A stretch of 64,000 nucleotides of DNA from Gordionus sp. m RMFG-2023 (lineage: Eukaryota > Nematomorpha > Gordioida > Chordodea > Parachordodidae), in assembly GCF_954871325.1 (NCBI RefSeq), contig NC_088778.1:8651743-8715742 (forward strand), written 5' to 3'. A program made the translations under genes and the position numbers. The number at the start of each line of letters is the position of its first letter. The stretch's first letter is position 1. Under the pieces are notes generated by a model. It saw only the letters and a list, made by a program, of their open reading frames with translations, did not search any database and was not told the origin of the DNA. This document shows, piece after piece, positions 1 through 13,600 of this stretch.

Positions 1-230
1 GGCATTCAGTAACATTATTATCCTATAAAATATAAATTAGCTAAATATTTAATTTTTAAACATTAAAATATGATATATTCTCAGATTAGAGGAAGTTATA
101 AGATATAGTATGTTTATATTAAATAGAGCCATTTGTTAAATTACAAATTAAAGTCAAAATTAAATCCAAAAGTGGAATATAATAGGCTATTTTATAGTAA
201 TCCTCATTTTTTATCTGTGAAAGTCGGGGC

Positions 231-600
231 TTATAATCTCAAATCATAAAATTTGGCGTTCACCTCAATAATCACATAAATCATGATAAATTCTTTCTTA
301 GTCAATATTATTTCTTCGTTTATAAGTTGTAATTTGTAATATAATATCGCGATTCTGATAACTTCGGCCAAATCTATTTTATTGCACAAAATCGTGTTGT
401 ACAAATAATTTATCAATACATTCCAGTCAAAAAAAATAGACAGTCTTATTAAATCTAATAATGCATTAACTTCAGGCGAATCTGTTATCAAGGGGATACC
501 AATTAGGTTCTTCTCGATCCAAAATATGCTGTAACCGCTTGATGTCGAAGGCTTCATCTTGTTTTGCAGGCTTTTTGCAGTTTATTTTTTCCTGTAGTAC
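231..600 (-). other. coding-like patch, unidentified
   Basis: An open frame of 108 codons starts with ATG at 557 and runs to 231 on the minus strand. Its composition is Leu/Ile/Asn-rich, as expected of chance frames in this AT-rich DNA. A second frame over the first 100 bases is richer in Asp, Glu, Arg, Pro and Trp, and so looks more like true protein. I recognise neither. It could be one exon of a gene that runs off the window or a decayed gene. No domain can be named. Confidence 0.2.
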
Positions 601-1640
601 GAGAAGTCTCAGAAATAATTATATTATTTCATAGACTCTATAAATTTTATTATATTCATTAGAATAGATAAATTAAATAGAATATTTATTTGGTTGATAA
701 AACTTTTTATTCATTAATTTAAGGTTTAAAAAATGTAATAAGTGAGATAAAATATTAATACTAGTATACAAGAAATATATATTTAAATTAATTTTAACTT
801 TTTGTTAATATTTAGAATAGAATATAACCTAAAAATAGAATACTTCACAATTCATGAGGATCTTTATATCTTTTCAAAGGGGAAAGGGGGATTTCTTCCC
901 CACTCCCACTGGCTACGAGCCTGATCTATTAAAGTTTCCAACTGATTGTAAACAAATATCCTGTGAAAAATAATCAAATCATTTTTGTATCAAGATTTTT
1001 TTCAGAACTACTTAGGGAATATGAATACATCAAATTTTGAATAATTTTTTTTTTAAATCAACGGGATTTTACTTTATTAAAAAATTATCCCAAAATAAAA
1101 TTCCACTCTATCAACAAGTGCCCTTTTGAATGACTTTTTAGTGTGTCTAAAAATGTATACTTGAACGTAGGTGCTTTAATGACAAAAATCTTGAGAAAGT
1201 TTTATTATTAAAATCTATCAATCATTACTAAATCATAGAATTATATATCAAACTTAATATCAATATGAATATTTATATTCATATGTTAAAATGTAACAAT
1301 TATTGTTTACGAGTAGAAAGCCCACCAAGAATGACGGGTAAATCAAAATTATTCCTTTATTTGATGGAGGAAGAATTAAAAATAAATTTCCCCTTCTTAT
1401 AATTATCATTTATACGTAAGAAGACTTGACAGATATCGATTTAACACACTCGTATTTGTAGTCATATATAAAGGGGAAAAAATATTAAAAATTTTACCAA
1501 AAAAGTATATGCATCAGTCCCAAACTGAGAAAGATGTAGAATTTTCAAACACTAGTCTGTTATATCTATATTCTGAGATAATTTCTTTAATAATAATTTT
1601 AAAAAGTATAAAATTTTCATGATAGAATAATTTAATTTGC
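601..1640. other. AT-rich spacer, nothing recognised
   Basis: Low-complexity AT-rich DNA with one short G/C-rich patch near 875-915. I see no ORF, RNA gene or bounded repeat. Confidence 0.5.
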
Positions 1641-1910
1641 ACTACCCGGCCCGGCCCGAATTTAAAATTTTTTTTAGCCTTGCCCGTCTCGGATTTTTTT
1701 AGGGCCCGCCAAGGGTTTTATGTTTTCAATCCTGACCCAACTCAGATTTTTTTTTAAATAAAGGTTTTCAGGCATGACCCGTATTTTTTTAAAATATTAT
1801 CATAGATAATGACAATTTAAAATATTTGGCGGTCCGGGTATATTTAAAAATTAAAATAAGGCCAGATACCTGTATCCGGGCAGGGCTTAGGGCCGGGCTT
1901 GCAGGTCTTT
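1641..1910. repeat. GC-rich MITE-like repeat, family B copy 1
   Basis: A block of GGCCCGGCCCGG-like words separated by A/T tracts, ending in TTGCAGGTCTTT. The same words recur at 5583, 6318, 21142, 33512, 35640, 52832 and 55648. The best copies have inverted ends reading AGACCTGCA / TGCAGGTCT, so I take this as a degenerate non-autonomous DNA transposon. No coding capacity. Confidence 0.5.
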
Positions 1911-2247
1911 AATATATAGCTACATATTTTATTTTCAGTTTGTTGACTAAAATATACATTAATCCCATACAAGTATCAAATCTTATATAATTATATATAT
2001 ATTATAACTTTGTTATAGTGTATATTATAAACTCAATAAAATAAATTCCTGTTTTTATCTAAGGACTAATTCGATATAAATATCACAAAAATTTTAAAAC
2101 CCGAAAAAAACGATTATAAAATTTTTTAAAACCATAACCTAGCCAGAACCAGCGGAACCTTACCTTCTTATTTTTTTCTCTCCTGAACCCTAACTTATAG
2201 AAAACGTTTGGGTTCCCTGATTTATGGGGTAAAAACATAAATATTTG

Positions 2248-2477
2248 TTTGAAGTTCTTTTAAAAAGCCCAATCCGGGTTTATTTTTAAAAAAGGGCCGA
2301 TTAGAGATTTTAACCAAAATAATATTATGTAAGCCTCGAGATTTGGCTAATAGATGTCCAAATCTTTCATCCATCTATGAGCGAAATCTCCAAGCTGACA
2401 TAATACTATTTTGGTTAGCATCTATGGGGTCATTTTTTCAAAATCAACACGAATCGGGCTTTTTAGCAACACCACTT
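2248..2477. repeat. Palindromic MITE, family A copy 1
   Basis: A near-palindrome of about 230 bp. The inner arms carry CCTCGAGATTT on one side and GCGAAATCTCC on the other. The same layout recurs at 3111, 10495, 24251, 45560 and 60940. The outer ends are less well kept in this copy than in the one at 10495. Confidence 0.55.
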
Positions 2478-3110
2478 GTTTGCCTAAAAATGCAATTTAC
2501 AAGATGATTTTTCGAACTTTATAGAGTTTCTAATTAGAAATATTATTATGCTAAATTAAGCTACTTGGTAGTAAACCTAGAGTTGTAAACAAAAAAATAA
2601 TTGTTAAGTAATAGTAAATTTAATTTTATATCAACTTTTTTTATTGGCTAAATTAATTTATGAGCTTTTTTCTTCCTTATATATATATTTTTTTTTCCAA
2701 GGAGTAGGTCGAGTTTAGCCAGGCATAATACTTTCGGAAAACCAATAAAAACTGAGATTTCATAATAAATATTTTATCTTGCATTTAAATCTATTTAGCG
2801 GAAATTCTTATAACAGGAACTTGATCGAAACCTATTTTCCAAAAGGAGTCTGAACCCGAACCTGGTTCATAGTTTACCGAGTTTGAGGGGTTGTTCGTAA
2901 ACCAGTCTCTGTTTGGTCTGGGATTTCGAAATGTCCAACCAAGCAATTCTAAATACCTGAACCATATTTAGATTCAAATCCCCGGTCTTGAGGCTTCTCA
3001 AATTCTATATTTTTTTTACAGATTTTTCAAAAAGTAGTCGAAAATTTAAATAAACTCGTGCTCAAAAATATTTAAAGGAAAAGTAGCTAAATAATTCTAT
3101 TTTTACAAAA

Positions 3111-3316
3111 GGCGTTGTTGTTAAATGGCTCGATTTCGCTAAAATTTATATTAAGATTTTAGCTAAAATAATTTTATGCATGCCCCGAGATTTCTTTAAC
3201 AGATGACCATATCTTTCTGCTGTTTATGATCACGAAATCTCCAGGCTTACGTTATATTTTTTGGCGAAAATATTGGGATAGCCGTTTATAAAAATAGAGC
3301 CGTTTAACAACATTAA
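3111..3316. repeat. Palindromic MITE, family A copy 2
   Basis: Starts GTTGTTAAATGGCTCG and ends GAGCCGTTTAACAACA, so the ends are inverted repeats. The interior has the family words CCCCGAGATTTC and GAAATCTCCAGG. No coding capacity. Confidence 0.6.
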
Positions 3317-4094
3317 TCAGTTTATTTAGAATATAATTTAAATGCTTCGCCGCATATTCGTGGAACCGTGAATGCAGGGTTATGGAGAAAATATAGTTAC
3401 CACAATATTCATATTTAGTTATATTATTTTGAGGTTTGAGTTACATTAATTATTGGATTTAATTTTTTTTAAAAAAGGAGCATATAAATTACATTTTACA
3501 ATTTTATACCAATCGAAAAAAATATATAATGATCTAAATGAAGAAACAAGTTAAAAAAAATTTACATTATTTTAAAATTCTTTATTATTTTTTATACTGC
3601 GAGAAAATTTTTTTTTTATAAAAAACAATTTATTCATGATCGCGTTCTATTTAATAAATACGTTTATTTACACACCAACATAAATAAAATAATAATATGA
3701 ATATGACCAGAAAGATTAAAATTTTTTAAAAAAATATAAATTTGTGATAAATAATATAATTTTTATGGGGTAAGATGAGGGAAAAAAATAGATTTTAAAA
3801 TTTAACAACCACTATGATTGTCTCATTGGCTCCTTATATTAGGACCTACTTGAGTGAAAAAAATGAACAAATTCTTGGTTCCCACCAACGACAAGTTGCA
3901 TAGACTCAACCTGCCTAGTATGTCATTTGTTCTCAAAAACTTTAGAATGTTTAAAATTTATTTTATTCAATATTAAAAATGACAATAAGATAAATTTTGA
4001 TATTTAATATTTAAATATATAATATTTATGTTAAAAAAATTAAACATTTGTTTATGTACGATAATAATAATTCCAAATTTAAAAAAGTGATGAT
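3317..4094. other. AT-rich spacer
   Basis: I see no gene, RNA or bounded repeat here, only A/T runs. Confidence 0.5.
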
Positions 4095-4570
4095 ATATAA
4101 GCGTAAAACGAGAAGAAAAGGGAAAGAAGAGTAAGTCTAGCAAAGTTCTTTGGAGAGAGGACTGTCATTAAGGCTCATATAATTCGCTCTAAGGATAATT
4201 AGCCTCTGTCTGAGGAAGACTTGAGGATCACCAGTAAGTTTGCAGATGTGAGATCCAAAATCTTAGAAGGACGCAAAGGAAGTAAAGGTTGTGGATATTA
4301 CTATAAAGATATGATCTTCATTTTAAGCTGTTCCTTTTGCTCGAGTAGTTAAGCTAATGGATCTATACTAGAATGGTCCCTAACCAGAAATTGGGCCCAT
4401 TACCATGGGATCTTGGTGATTCCTTCAGAAAATTTTCCATCGGATCTAAAAAGTCCTGTTGGATCAAATATTGCGGTATATGAACCGTTTTAAAGCTCGC
4501 TGGATCAAGAATTGCATTAGTTATGGCCAATTCGGCTGTTAAATATTATAAGGATTATGTAATGCTCATT
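4095..4570 (+). pseudogene. Decayed coding-like patch, unidentified
   Basis: About 450 bases with clearly higher GC than the surroundings. One plus-strand frame keeps protein-like composition (Lys, Arg, Asp, Glu, Gly and aromatic residues, including KFFGERTVIKAH and ITSKFADVRSKILEG), but it is interrupted several times. I cannot assign a family. It may be a decayed mobile-element protein or a processed host gene. Confidence 0.3.
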
Positions 4571-5582
4571 ATAGTAAAATGAGTTTAAAAAAATTGTGAT
4601 TTCATCTAGAAAGATTTTAATGCATAGGGCAAAATATTTATTTATGATTAAGCCCAAAATATTTTTTAAAACTTCAAATTGTTTTAAAACTTTCAGAAGT
4701 TTTAAAATTTTAATGAATTATATTTTGTACTAATATTTAAAAAAGCTTATATATATTTTTTTTAAATTTCAAATGTGAATCGTATTTTTTGATAATTTTT
4801 TAAAAAAGATCTTTTGGTATTTAAAATTTGTTCAAAATATTTTCTTCTTTAAAACAAACTGAAAATAAACAAATTGACACTTATTTATAATAAAAATTAT
4901 TTTCAAATATAATTTTATTGACATATTTGCCTTTTGAGGGCTGGCCAAAACCTTAGGTCAATCTTATATTTTAATAATCATTTAATTACCCATAATGAGA
5001 TTACATAGTTTTTTATAAATACGTGTTAAGGAATAACAACTTTTTCTTCCTTTTGTTATATAATTACATTTTTTTTGAAAATTTAGACAGCTGAAAAAAA
5101 ATATATTTATTCTTATTTTTTATTATTGAATAAAAAATCAATACTTTGTTTTTATAATAGTAGAATAATTATAATTTTTATTATAAAAATATTTAAGCGA
5201 CATTTAATGCTAAAAATTAATTTTGGCCATTCATCAATTTTTCAATGGTGTGATTTTTTTTTCCTCTTATTATTATTATCACCATGATATATTCAGGTAA
5301 ATAAAAATGTAAGTTATCTTTTTCAAATTATTTTGTAGAAAAAACATTTTTTTCACGATAAATAATTACGTGATTTATTAAAAATCGTATTTAGTTTGGA
5401 ATAAAACAAAATTTTACTTTTTTTTTTCAAGCGACATAAAATTTAAAACGTTAATACCAAAAAATATGACGGTGACTGGACCCAAATAAAGAAATTTAAA
5501 ATTCGTCCGGACTGGACAGGCGCTTTTTCTTCCGCTTTTATACGTTGTGAATTATTTTGGAATAAAAAAATGATTTTTAAAT
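4571..5582. other. AT-rich spacer
   Basis: A/T-rich filler with no supported feature. Confidence 0.5.
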
Positions 5583-5729
5583 AGAAGTCTGTTTTGATTT
5601 AAAATTCACCCGCCCATCACCGGGTCATTGTTTTAAAAATACTTTTTCAACTGCCCGCACACCCGCCGAATATTTAAAATCTTTTAAACATCCGCCCATA
5701 AACTAAATACCCGCCCATTGCAGACCTCG
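5583..5729. repeat. MITE-like repeat, family B copy 2
   Basis: Repeated ACCCGCCCAT words between AGTCTG on the left and CAGACCTC on the right. This matches the inverted ends of the copy at 33512, but is shorter. Confidence 0.45.
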
Positions 5730-6317
5730 ATATTGTTTAATGGATAACTCGTTTGAAACGCGTCTCGTCCGAGATGTATTCACTTTTGGAGTTTGATCTT
5801 TCTAGACTCTACACCCTAAAGTAAAACGATAAATGTAGGAAATTGTTATAAAAACGAAAACTTTTTAAATCGTATATTCTTGTTACTTAGTTTTTATACA
5901 AATTTCTATTTATAAGCCATTCATTTCATGGCATATAGGTTATTATGTAATGGACATATAATTTAAAATAATTTATTTTGTAGTATAATAATTATACAAA
6001 GAATTAGTGCTATTACTACGGTACGGATAAATAAGCAAAATAGAATGTTGTAAATAGTTTATTTGTTATACTCTTTTGCGAAGATTCTATAAGGGGCTGG
6101 GAGGGAGGGGTATGTCCCACTTTGTATTTACATCTATATACTAAAAATATATTGTGATGCCATAATATTTGTAACCACAACAAAGATATAAAACATTAAC
6201 TCAACCAAGTGAATAAAAAAAATACCTCCATTCCTCTATCCCCACCTTTTCCCCAAAAAATGTATAGAATTATGTCATCATAAATAATTTATATTTATAA
6301 TATTTATTAGAGATTTA

Positions 6318-6575
6318 CCAAATAGGCCTGAATCTAATAACTTTAAAAATATCGGGCCGGGTCGGGCTTAAATATTGAAATAATTATAGATATATTTTAA
6401 AATATTAGCAAGAAACAAGACTCCAATATTTTTTATTTGTTTGTAGAATGATCATATACTCATAAATTCTGGCCGGGTCGGATGGACAAATAATTTTTAG
6501 TTTTATTTTGGGTGAACTTTTCGGGACAAATAAAATAAATCATTCGGGATTGCGCTGGGCAGGTTAGGCTTGATA
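6318..6575. repeat. MITE-like repeat, family B copy 3
   Basis: Contains ATCGGGCCGGGTCGGGCTT near the left end and GGCCGGGTCGGATGG and GGCAGGTTAGGCTTG further right. Degenerate, with no clear ends. Confidence 0.4.
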
Positions 6576-6747
6576 CTCAGCATAGGTCACTCTACTATTT
6601 ATTATAATATTACCAAAAAATAAAAAAATGAAAGGCGTGTATAACCCCAATTATTTTAAATAAAGCCTGCATAAAACCATCCAATAAAATTTATTGAGTT
6701 AGGGTAATTAGAATATTTGCTTTAAAAAAAAATTGATCTAAATACGA

Positions 6748-6882
6748 AATGGTTGTGACGTGACAATCAATTTGGATTCATATGAGGATCAACAATTGAA
6801 TGTTATTAGGTTGATGCTAAAGGATTTGAAGAGCAGAAGTGGAAGTACTAAAGTCCTAAAATTAGCCGAGCTGGGTGGCTAG
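6748..6882 (+). pseudogene. Coding-like fragment, unidentified
   Basis: One plus-strand frame encodes about 42 residues of very protein-like sequence, including NLDSYEDQQLNVIRLMLKDL and KVLKLAELGG, in a patch richer in G and C than its flanks. It ends just before CTA/GTAAAA, which could be a splice donor. No acceptor lies between the upstream in-frame stop and the first coding-like codons, so a live exon is doubtful. I do not recognise the family. Confidence 0.3.
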
Positions 6883-8924
6883 TAAAAATAAGTATAAGAA
6901 TTTTAATTTAGAGACAAAAAAATATGGACATATTTATAATAAAATAAATTTAAAGTAAAAGGAATAAATCAAAACTTAATAATTTCTCTAAACTAATTTT
7001 AAGTCATAATATTATCCTTTGATTTAATTATAATTTTTGGAAATTTGTGTTTAATTATATTTTAAACAAATTTAATCAACTACTAATGACGATATTACTT
7101 ATTTCATAACACTATTTTATTTTTTTCAAAAATTTGGGAGAAACCTTTGAAACCGAATTGAACTTTGTAATATTTTTTTTAAAAAGTAAACCAGCCATAA
7201 CATAACCTTTATAATATTTGCACCTGAATTGTGACCTTATAATTTTTTCTCCTAAATTATAATCTTTATAATAGAAACCTGCTTAGGTGTTTTTAAGTTA
7301 TTGTAGATTTTGCAAACCACTATTACATTCTTCTAAATCAACTCCCACCCATTGTATTTTCGTAACTCTTAAATCAAAACCTTTAAACTTTAAACTGGGC
7401 ATAAGATGACCTTGTATAACAGAAATTTCCATTTTCTGACTAATTTTTAAGATTTTACTTAGTCATGTCTTATCCGCCAAATTTATTTAGGTTTTAATTA
7501 ATAACTAAATATCTAAAATCCGAAATAGGTTAAAGATGACCTTTTTTTCTACCCTTAACCCTTGATATTCCGGATAATATAAAAAGTTAGCAAATTAAAA
7601 ATTTCGTTTTTGATAAAACTATCATATTTAATCTTCATATACTAATTTTTATCGGAATTAAAACATGAGGCTACCCATAATTTGTACTGTAGGTCTTCAG
7701 TTACACTTGTTTTAACAGGGCCGAGAACCCTCCTTCAAAAAAATGGGTCCCAGGTTCCAGAAAAATAAAGACTTATAAAATTAGTTATAATAACAGAAAC
7801 ATCAGTCTTTGTAAAAATTTATTGTATTATATTCAATATTCATTCACCTTTATAATACAATACAACTTAAAAAATAATATTTATTTGTATTTAAAAAAAT
7901 ATTTTAAGCGAATTATCATGATATCCTCCAAAATATTATTAATGATAAAATAAATAATAAAAAATAATTCTTTAATCCTAGAGCCTAAATGTAAAAAAAG
8001 GGTTCCAGTTTAGGTCTGGGTTCAGCAAAATCTTGAGAATTAGGATTCGGATTCATTTGGCTATGTTATACATTTAAAATAAATTTGGTTTCATTTTTTT
8101 TATTATAAAATGCCTTCTCTCTAAAAATTTCTAAATATAATCGTTATTTAAAAAAAAAATGTTAACTTCTACTTATTTTTCATTCAGATTTTTGTTTATA
8201 GTGATATATTGCATATATTTTTAGGGGAGATGGGGGGAGGGGGGGAGGTGTATGTATATTAGAGGAATTTTTATTAGCTTAGAATGATATTGATAGATGC
8301 TGATCCATATTTAGATACTAACAATTTTTGATGTATAAGAAAATATATATTCCTAATTAACTGGAGGCAGCGCTTTCTAAACTTTCATGAATCACGATTT
8401 AGCCCCTATCTCTTAATAAAAATTACACTTCCTTACCCCCAAATAATGATTTTAAATTTTTTTTAGCCGGGGTAAAAGAAATTGACATTGGATGGACGGG
8501 CAGACTTGTTAAAAAATATTTTTACAACCTCGTGCAGGTGAATATTTTAAGGGGGGGGGGGCATACATTTTATAAAAAATATTTTTTTTTATTCATAATA
8601 TTGCATATTTTATAAGTTTAAGTCTAAGAACTTTTCTAATAAACAGGGATAATCCATCCAACTTAAACCCTTGATGATGATTTATTTTAAACACACAAGA
8701 ATTTTTATAGTAATAAAAAAATAATGATTTTTTTTTATTTTTACTCTAAGTTGGGTGGATAATAAATTAAAAAACCAATATATAAAGCAATACCGATATA
8801 AAGCAATACCAATAACAATACAATGTAGGAAAAATAGTGGCACAGACAAGAGGGATTTGGTGGGTTGAAACCCCATCCCTATCTATAAATAGGATTAGGT
8901 AAATTTTTTCAAAATTATTCTAAA
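6883..8924. other. AT-rich spacer
   Basis: No gene seen. There is a G run near 8225-8250 and another near 8550. A 64-codon minus frame at 8682-8876 has chance-like composition. Confidence 0.45.
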
Positions 8925-9465
8925 ATTCGAATCGAATACAAATAAGGTAAATATATTATTCGATAAATTTATCGTATATGTTCGATATTATTCGTAAATA
9001 TTCGAAACTTTTAGTAAATATTAAAATTATTCATAAATATTTAACATGTTCCTCAAGGAATATATTATTTTTTTAACTTTATTTCTACATCTATAAATCA
9101 CTTTTTAAATTTTAATAATCTAAATTATTTGAGCAAAAATCTTTGAAGATTTTTTTAAAAAAGAAAAATTTTTGACCAAATTTTACCATCAATTCTAAAC
9201 ATGTTTAATAAAAAAAAATTTATAAGTAAACCTTTATAATTTTCATAAATAAGAAATTTCTCAAAATCAAATTTTTTTAAAAAAAATATTCCAAAGATTC
9301 ATTTTAAAAATTTTAAGATATTTTTATACTTTTATACTCTGATATCATTATTTTAGAAAATATTTTTAAAGAATTTAATTTTGGAACTGAGTCGAATATT
9401 CTACGAATCAAATCGAATAATATATTCCGAATATTCGATTCGATTCGTATTTTTTAGATATATTT
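8925..9465. repeat. MITE-like element with CGAATCGAATA ends
   Basis: The left end (8925-8985) carries TTCGAATCGAATAC and ATATATTATTCG. The right end (9395-9465) carries their inverse, CGAATAATATATTCC and ATTCGATTCGATTCG. About 540 bp, AT-rich inside, no ORF. Most likely a non-autonomous DNA transposon of unknown superfamily. Confidence 0.4.
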
Positions 9466-10494
9466 AGAAGTAATTTTAAACGCGATTTAAAATCTTATAT
9501 TTAAGATTTAGCTTAACGGATTGAAGCACTACTAAATCGCGCGAATTATTGATATTTATATTTTTTTCCCCAACTTTTAACAATTCTTTAATAAAATACT
9601 AAAATTTCATTAAAATGACTTGATCCCGTTTTGGCGTTATTAAAATTTCAAAACTCTACATTTTTCCTGAGCCACCATTAGGATAATTAATTTAAGAATA
9701 TAATTTATAGTTAAATAATTGTAAAACAAGAATAGTCCGTTTTATTGATTTTTTGAGTAGTCGGAAAATTTATTTGATTTGTCTGTAGCTTTAAAAAAAG
9801 GATAAAACAAAGCATCGTAAGGATTCACAGCTTTCCCATCGGATAGACAAAGATTTGATTCTTCTTGGGGTTTCATGTTCATATTATAATGCCTCATAAT
9901 TATTCCCCATTTCCTAAAAAAATTCCAAGTTTGTTAGCCACCCGTCTTTAATCAAATATTATATTTAATCCTAGCCAACTTTCCAAATTCATAATCCAAC
10001 GATACTAGACTGGCTATAAATTGGGTAAATGAAGACCTTAATATGTATGATTAAAGCCATTAAAGCATTTTATGAAATCTGATACTGCTGTGATTTAAAC
10101 ATTACCTCATTGCTTTGGTGTGTAGCGAGTAGAGATACGTGACAAAAGCTATTTTTTGCAAAAATATTCAGAAAACGAATAAAATTTATAAGAATGAGTT
10201 ATACAGGAATGAAATCTTCAATCAAACATATATATGCAAAAATACAGCATATAAGAATTAAGTAGACTTTATTTGAGCTTTTGAAAGCATCGATTCATCA
10301 AATAATCCGGGAATTATTTTCAGTTTACCCAAATAAACCATATATTAATTCAAAAATCTGCAACAGAAGTTTTCCACCTGCGGGTTTGAAAAATATTTCA
10401 GCCTAATTAAAAATGATGGCTTTCTTCCCCAGATTACCATTCTATTGTAAGTTTCTGTGTTTTTATCTTTTGCCAATACACTCACTCACCCAAC
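9466..10494. other. Spacer, mixed composition
   Basis: Mostly AT-rich. 9790-10110 is more complex and could be a decayed repeat, but I could not find a frame or ends that support anything specific. Confidence 0.35.
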
Positions 10495-10695
10495 TAGTGT
10501 TGTTTAACTGCTCGATATGAGCCGATTTTTAAAAAACGGCTCACTCAATATTTTAGCCCGGAAAATATTGTTTTAAGCCTCGAGATTTCGTTAATGGATG
10601 TTCAAACCGTTATGCCACCTATGAGAAAAATCTTAACGCTTGCATAATATTTTTCATAATAAAATATTAAGTTAGCCGATTTTAAAACAACACTA
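10495..10695. repeat. Palindromic MITE, family A copy 3
   Basis: The best-preserved copy. It starts TAGTGTTGTTTAACTGCTCG and ends AAACAACACTA, with interior words CCTCGAGATTTCG and TGAGAAAAATCTT. The ends are perfect inverted repeats over 10 bp (TAGTGTTGTT / AACAACACTA). No ORF. I found no convincing target-site duplication. Confidence 0.7.
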
Positions 10696-13600
10696 ATCCC
10701 AGCTCATTTTATATATTAATATTTTTACATCTCAAAGAAATATTTATTTTTGTTTAAGTTATTAGAAAGCTTATTTATCGTTACATTCTTCAAATCATCA
10801 ACATGAATTTTGAATTTAACAACCATATTTTATAATCACTCAAGCTTTCAAAATAAAGTAGTATTTGTGTAGCTCTATACATTTTTTATTCTCAAAATTT
10901 AATCTACAATATTATATAATATATACTCATCTTTGGGTTAATAAACTGTTGGCAAACATATTAATTTATCTAATATTTCATCATTCGTTCGTATATACCA
11001 TAATATTTATTTGTAAATTGTGAAAATATTTTTTTTTATTACAAAAAACAAAGTATTAACACATAAATATATTTTTTTTTATCTAAAACCAACGAAAATT
11101 GTTTTCCATATCTACGAAATCAAATATTGATTTATATATTTCGAGAAAAGATTCACACTCCGATTATCATATTTGTCTTAAAATCAAAACACTTTATAAT
11201 AAGAATAATATATATGGTCAACAAACTTACAATTTAGTCTTTTATTATTATTATCATTTTTATTTGAATGCAAGTCAATTTTCTTTAAAAAAGTTAAAAT
11301 TCTTTTTCATCTCCATATATATAAAATATTATTTATAGTAAAGTAATAGTAGGTTTTTTTTTGTTTTAGTTAAAATTATGTAAATTTATACTGACGAATG
11401 ATTTAGAAAATTATGGTAATTTATTTTAAAAAAAATAACATGGTTATAGTTATGTTGAAATTCGAATAATTTACACTTTTCGTTGAAGATGTTATGAAAA
11501 ACTTTTAACACATTAAAACGATTAAAAAATGGTATTTTTTTTTAAAGCTAAATACAGTAAAACCCTTATACTTGATGGCAAAGTATATAGCGAAAAATAT
11601 TCATTTGATTATTTATTTAAATTTGTTTATCGCTGTTCTTTCTATTCTTTAAGTTATTACATAAAAAAATTTAAAAATAACAGCTAAACAAATAAAGACG
11701 GTCTTTTTTTCAACCACAAATAAATAATACATATTTATAGACATATATGTACATGGGAAATATTTAAATTTTCTAAAGTTTATTTAAAATTAATAACAAA
11801 TATATATGCATAAAAATGTTAATTGTAGGGCCAATTAGTTTCGAAGTCATTGTTTTGTAACTAATAGTAAGATTAATCAATAAAAAATTGTTTTTTTTAT
11901 TTAAAAATTCATTTTAAATTAAAATAATATAAGAATTTTTTAAATATAAAATTCATTTTAAATTAAAATAATAGATGATTTTTTTAAATATAAAATTCAT
12001 TCAAAAATAAATAATTAAAGGTTGAATGTAATAAAGTGAAGATTATAAAATAAAATTTATAATATCTAGATGGCGTTATTTTTATTAGCAATTATTTCTA
12101 TTATTAATTTTAAATAATGTTTGACAATTTTTTATATAAATATAAATATTCAGTCTTATAATATTTTAATAAATGAAGAAGCGATTTAAAAAATTTGCTG
12201 ATATTAAATATTGTTTGTATTATGAGTTGATAATCTAAACCTCTATTCCTTATTATAATTAACATGTATAAAGTGTAAACTAAAATAATGAATTAAACAA
12301 ATACTAAATTCCCATTAAAATAAGTATGTATAAGGGTAAACTAAAATTTTTTAAGATAGCATAGATTTTCTGACTTAATAATCAGTTTATATATTTATAT
12401 ATAAACCTATTCTTTTACATAATAAATATATAATCAACAAAAAGTTATTAACATATTTGTGGCGGAATCTTTAACCGTTTTTATATATTATAAAATGAAA
12501 TTAAAAAATAATATTTATAAAAATTATCTATTTTTTATATAGGAACAATATTATAATATGATTTATTAACTTATTATAAAAGATCATAAAAATAAAAGAT
12601 AAAAAATTCTCCTAATAATTTTTTAAAAAATTATGAAAAATTCATGCCCACCCCCCCCCCCCCTTATCTTCAGGGAAAAAAATTTATTTTCATATTTACG
12701 TGATATGCGAAAAGCGCATCACCCTCTATTAGCTACAGCAGAGGTACCCTAGGTGTTTTTCTCCATCTAATGATGCTAAGGAAAAATATCGGAAGCCCTT
12801 TAGACATTTAAGGGCAAGTCGCAAATACTACCTATTACTTAGTTATGAACTGATTAGAAAGGAATGGGTCAAGATAAAAGCTCACCCTATAAAGTTAGGA
12901 CATTATAAATTGCACATATTTTTTTTTGATTATTCTAATTTTTATCTGTCTTCAATCAGGATAATCAGAAATTCTGAAGGGCTAAAATTAGGGACCTAAA
13001 ATCGGATGTTCTGCAAATAGAACTCTGAGTATGTCTATGAGATGAGAGAAACGGGAACAGTAATTACGTAAATTATATATTACAAATATAATGGATAATG
13101 AAATATTTATCTAGCTTTTTTTAAACTGCAGTTTGTTTCAAACTTTATTTTTCCCGTTTATTTACTAGGGTATACAGGGTTGCCATGTCTACCACATTAA
13201 TAAATAGACTATCACAATTTTTTAATAAATCTTCCACACTTTACCTCTACCATTTTTTTGAAATTTTCCGAAATCTACCACAAAATCTACTACATTTTAA
13301 ATTTTTGTAAATTTTTATATTAAAATATGCATTAAACCCCATGAAATAAAATTTAAAATCAAGAAATTCCCTCTTTCTATTGGATACTCTCTTTTTAAAT
13401 TTGATATTTTATATATCTACCAATAAAATATCCGGAGCTTATATAAATAACGGTTATCGGCCATATAAATTCATTTACATAAATTTCAAAATGAGGAAAC
13501 AATCATCATTATAAGAAATGTAGTGTTAAAAAATGTCATTATTTGAAGTATCTATAAATATTTTACTTTTATTTGTTCAATAAATTATTGACTTGGCACT

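Noticed and set aside
11099-11338. 79-codon plus-strand frame
   Set aside because: Dominated by Tyr, Phe, Ile, Lys and Asn, as expected by chance at this base composition; no homology recognised and no splice context.
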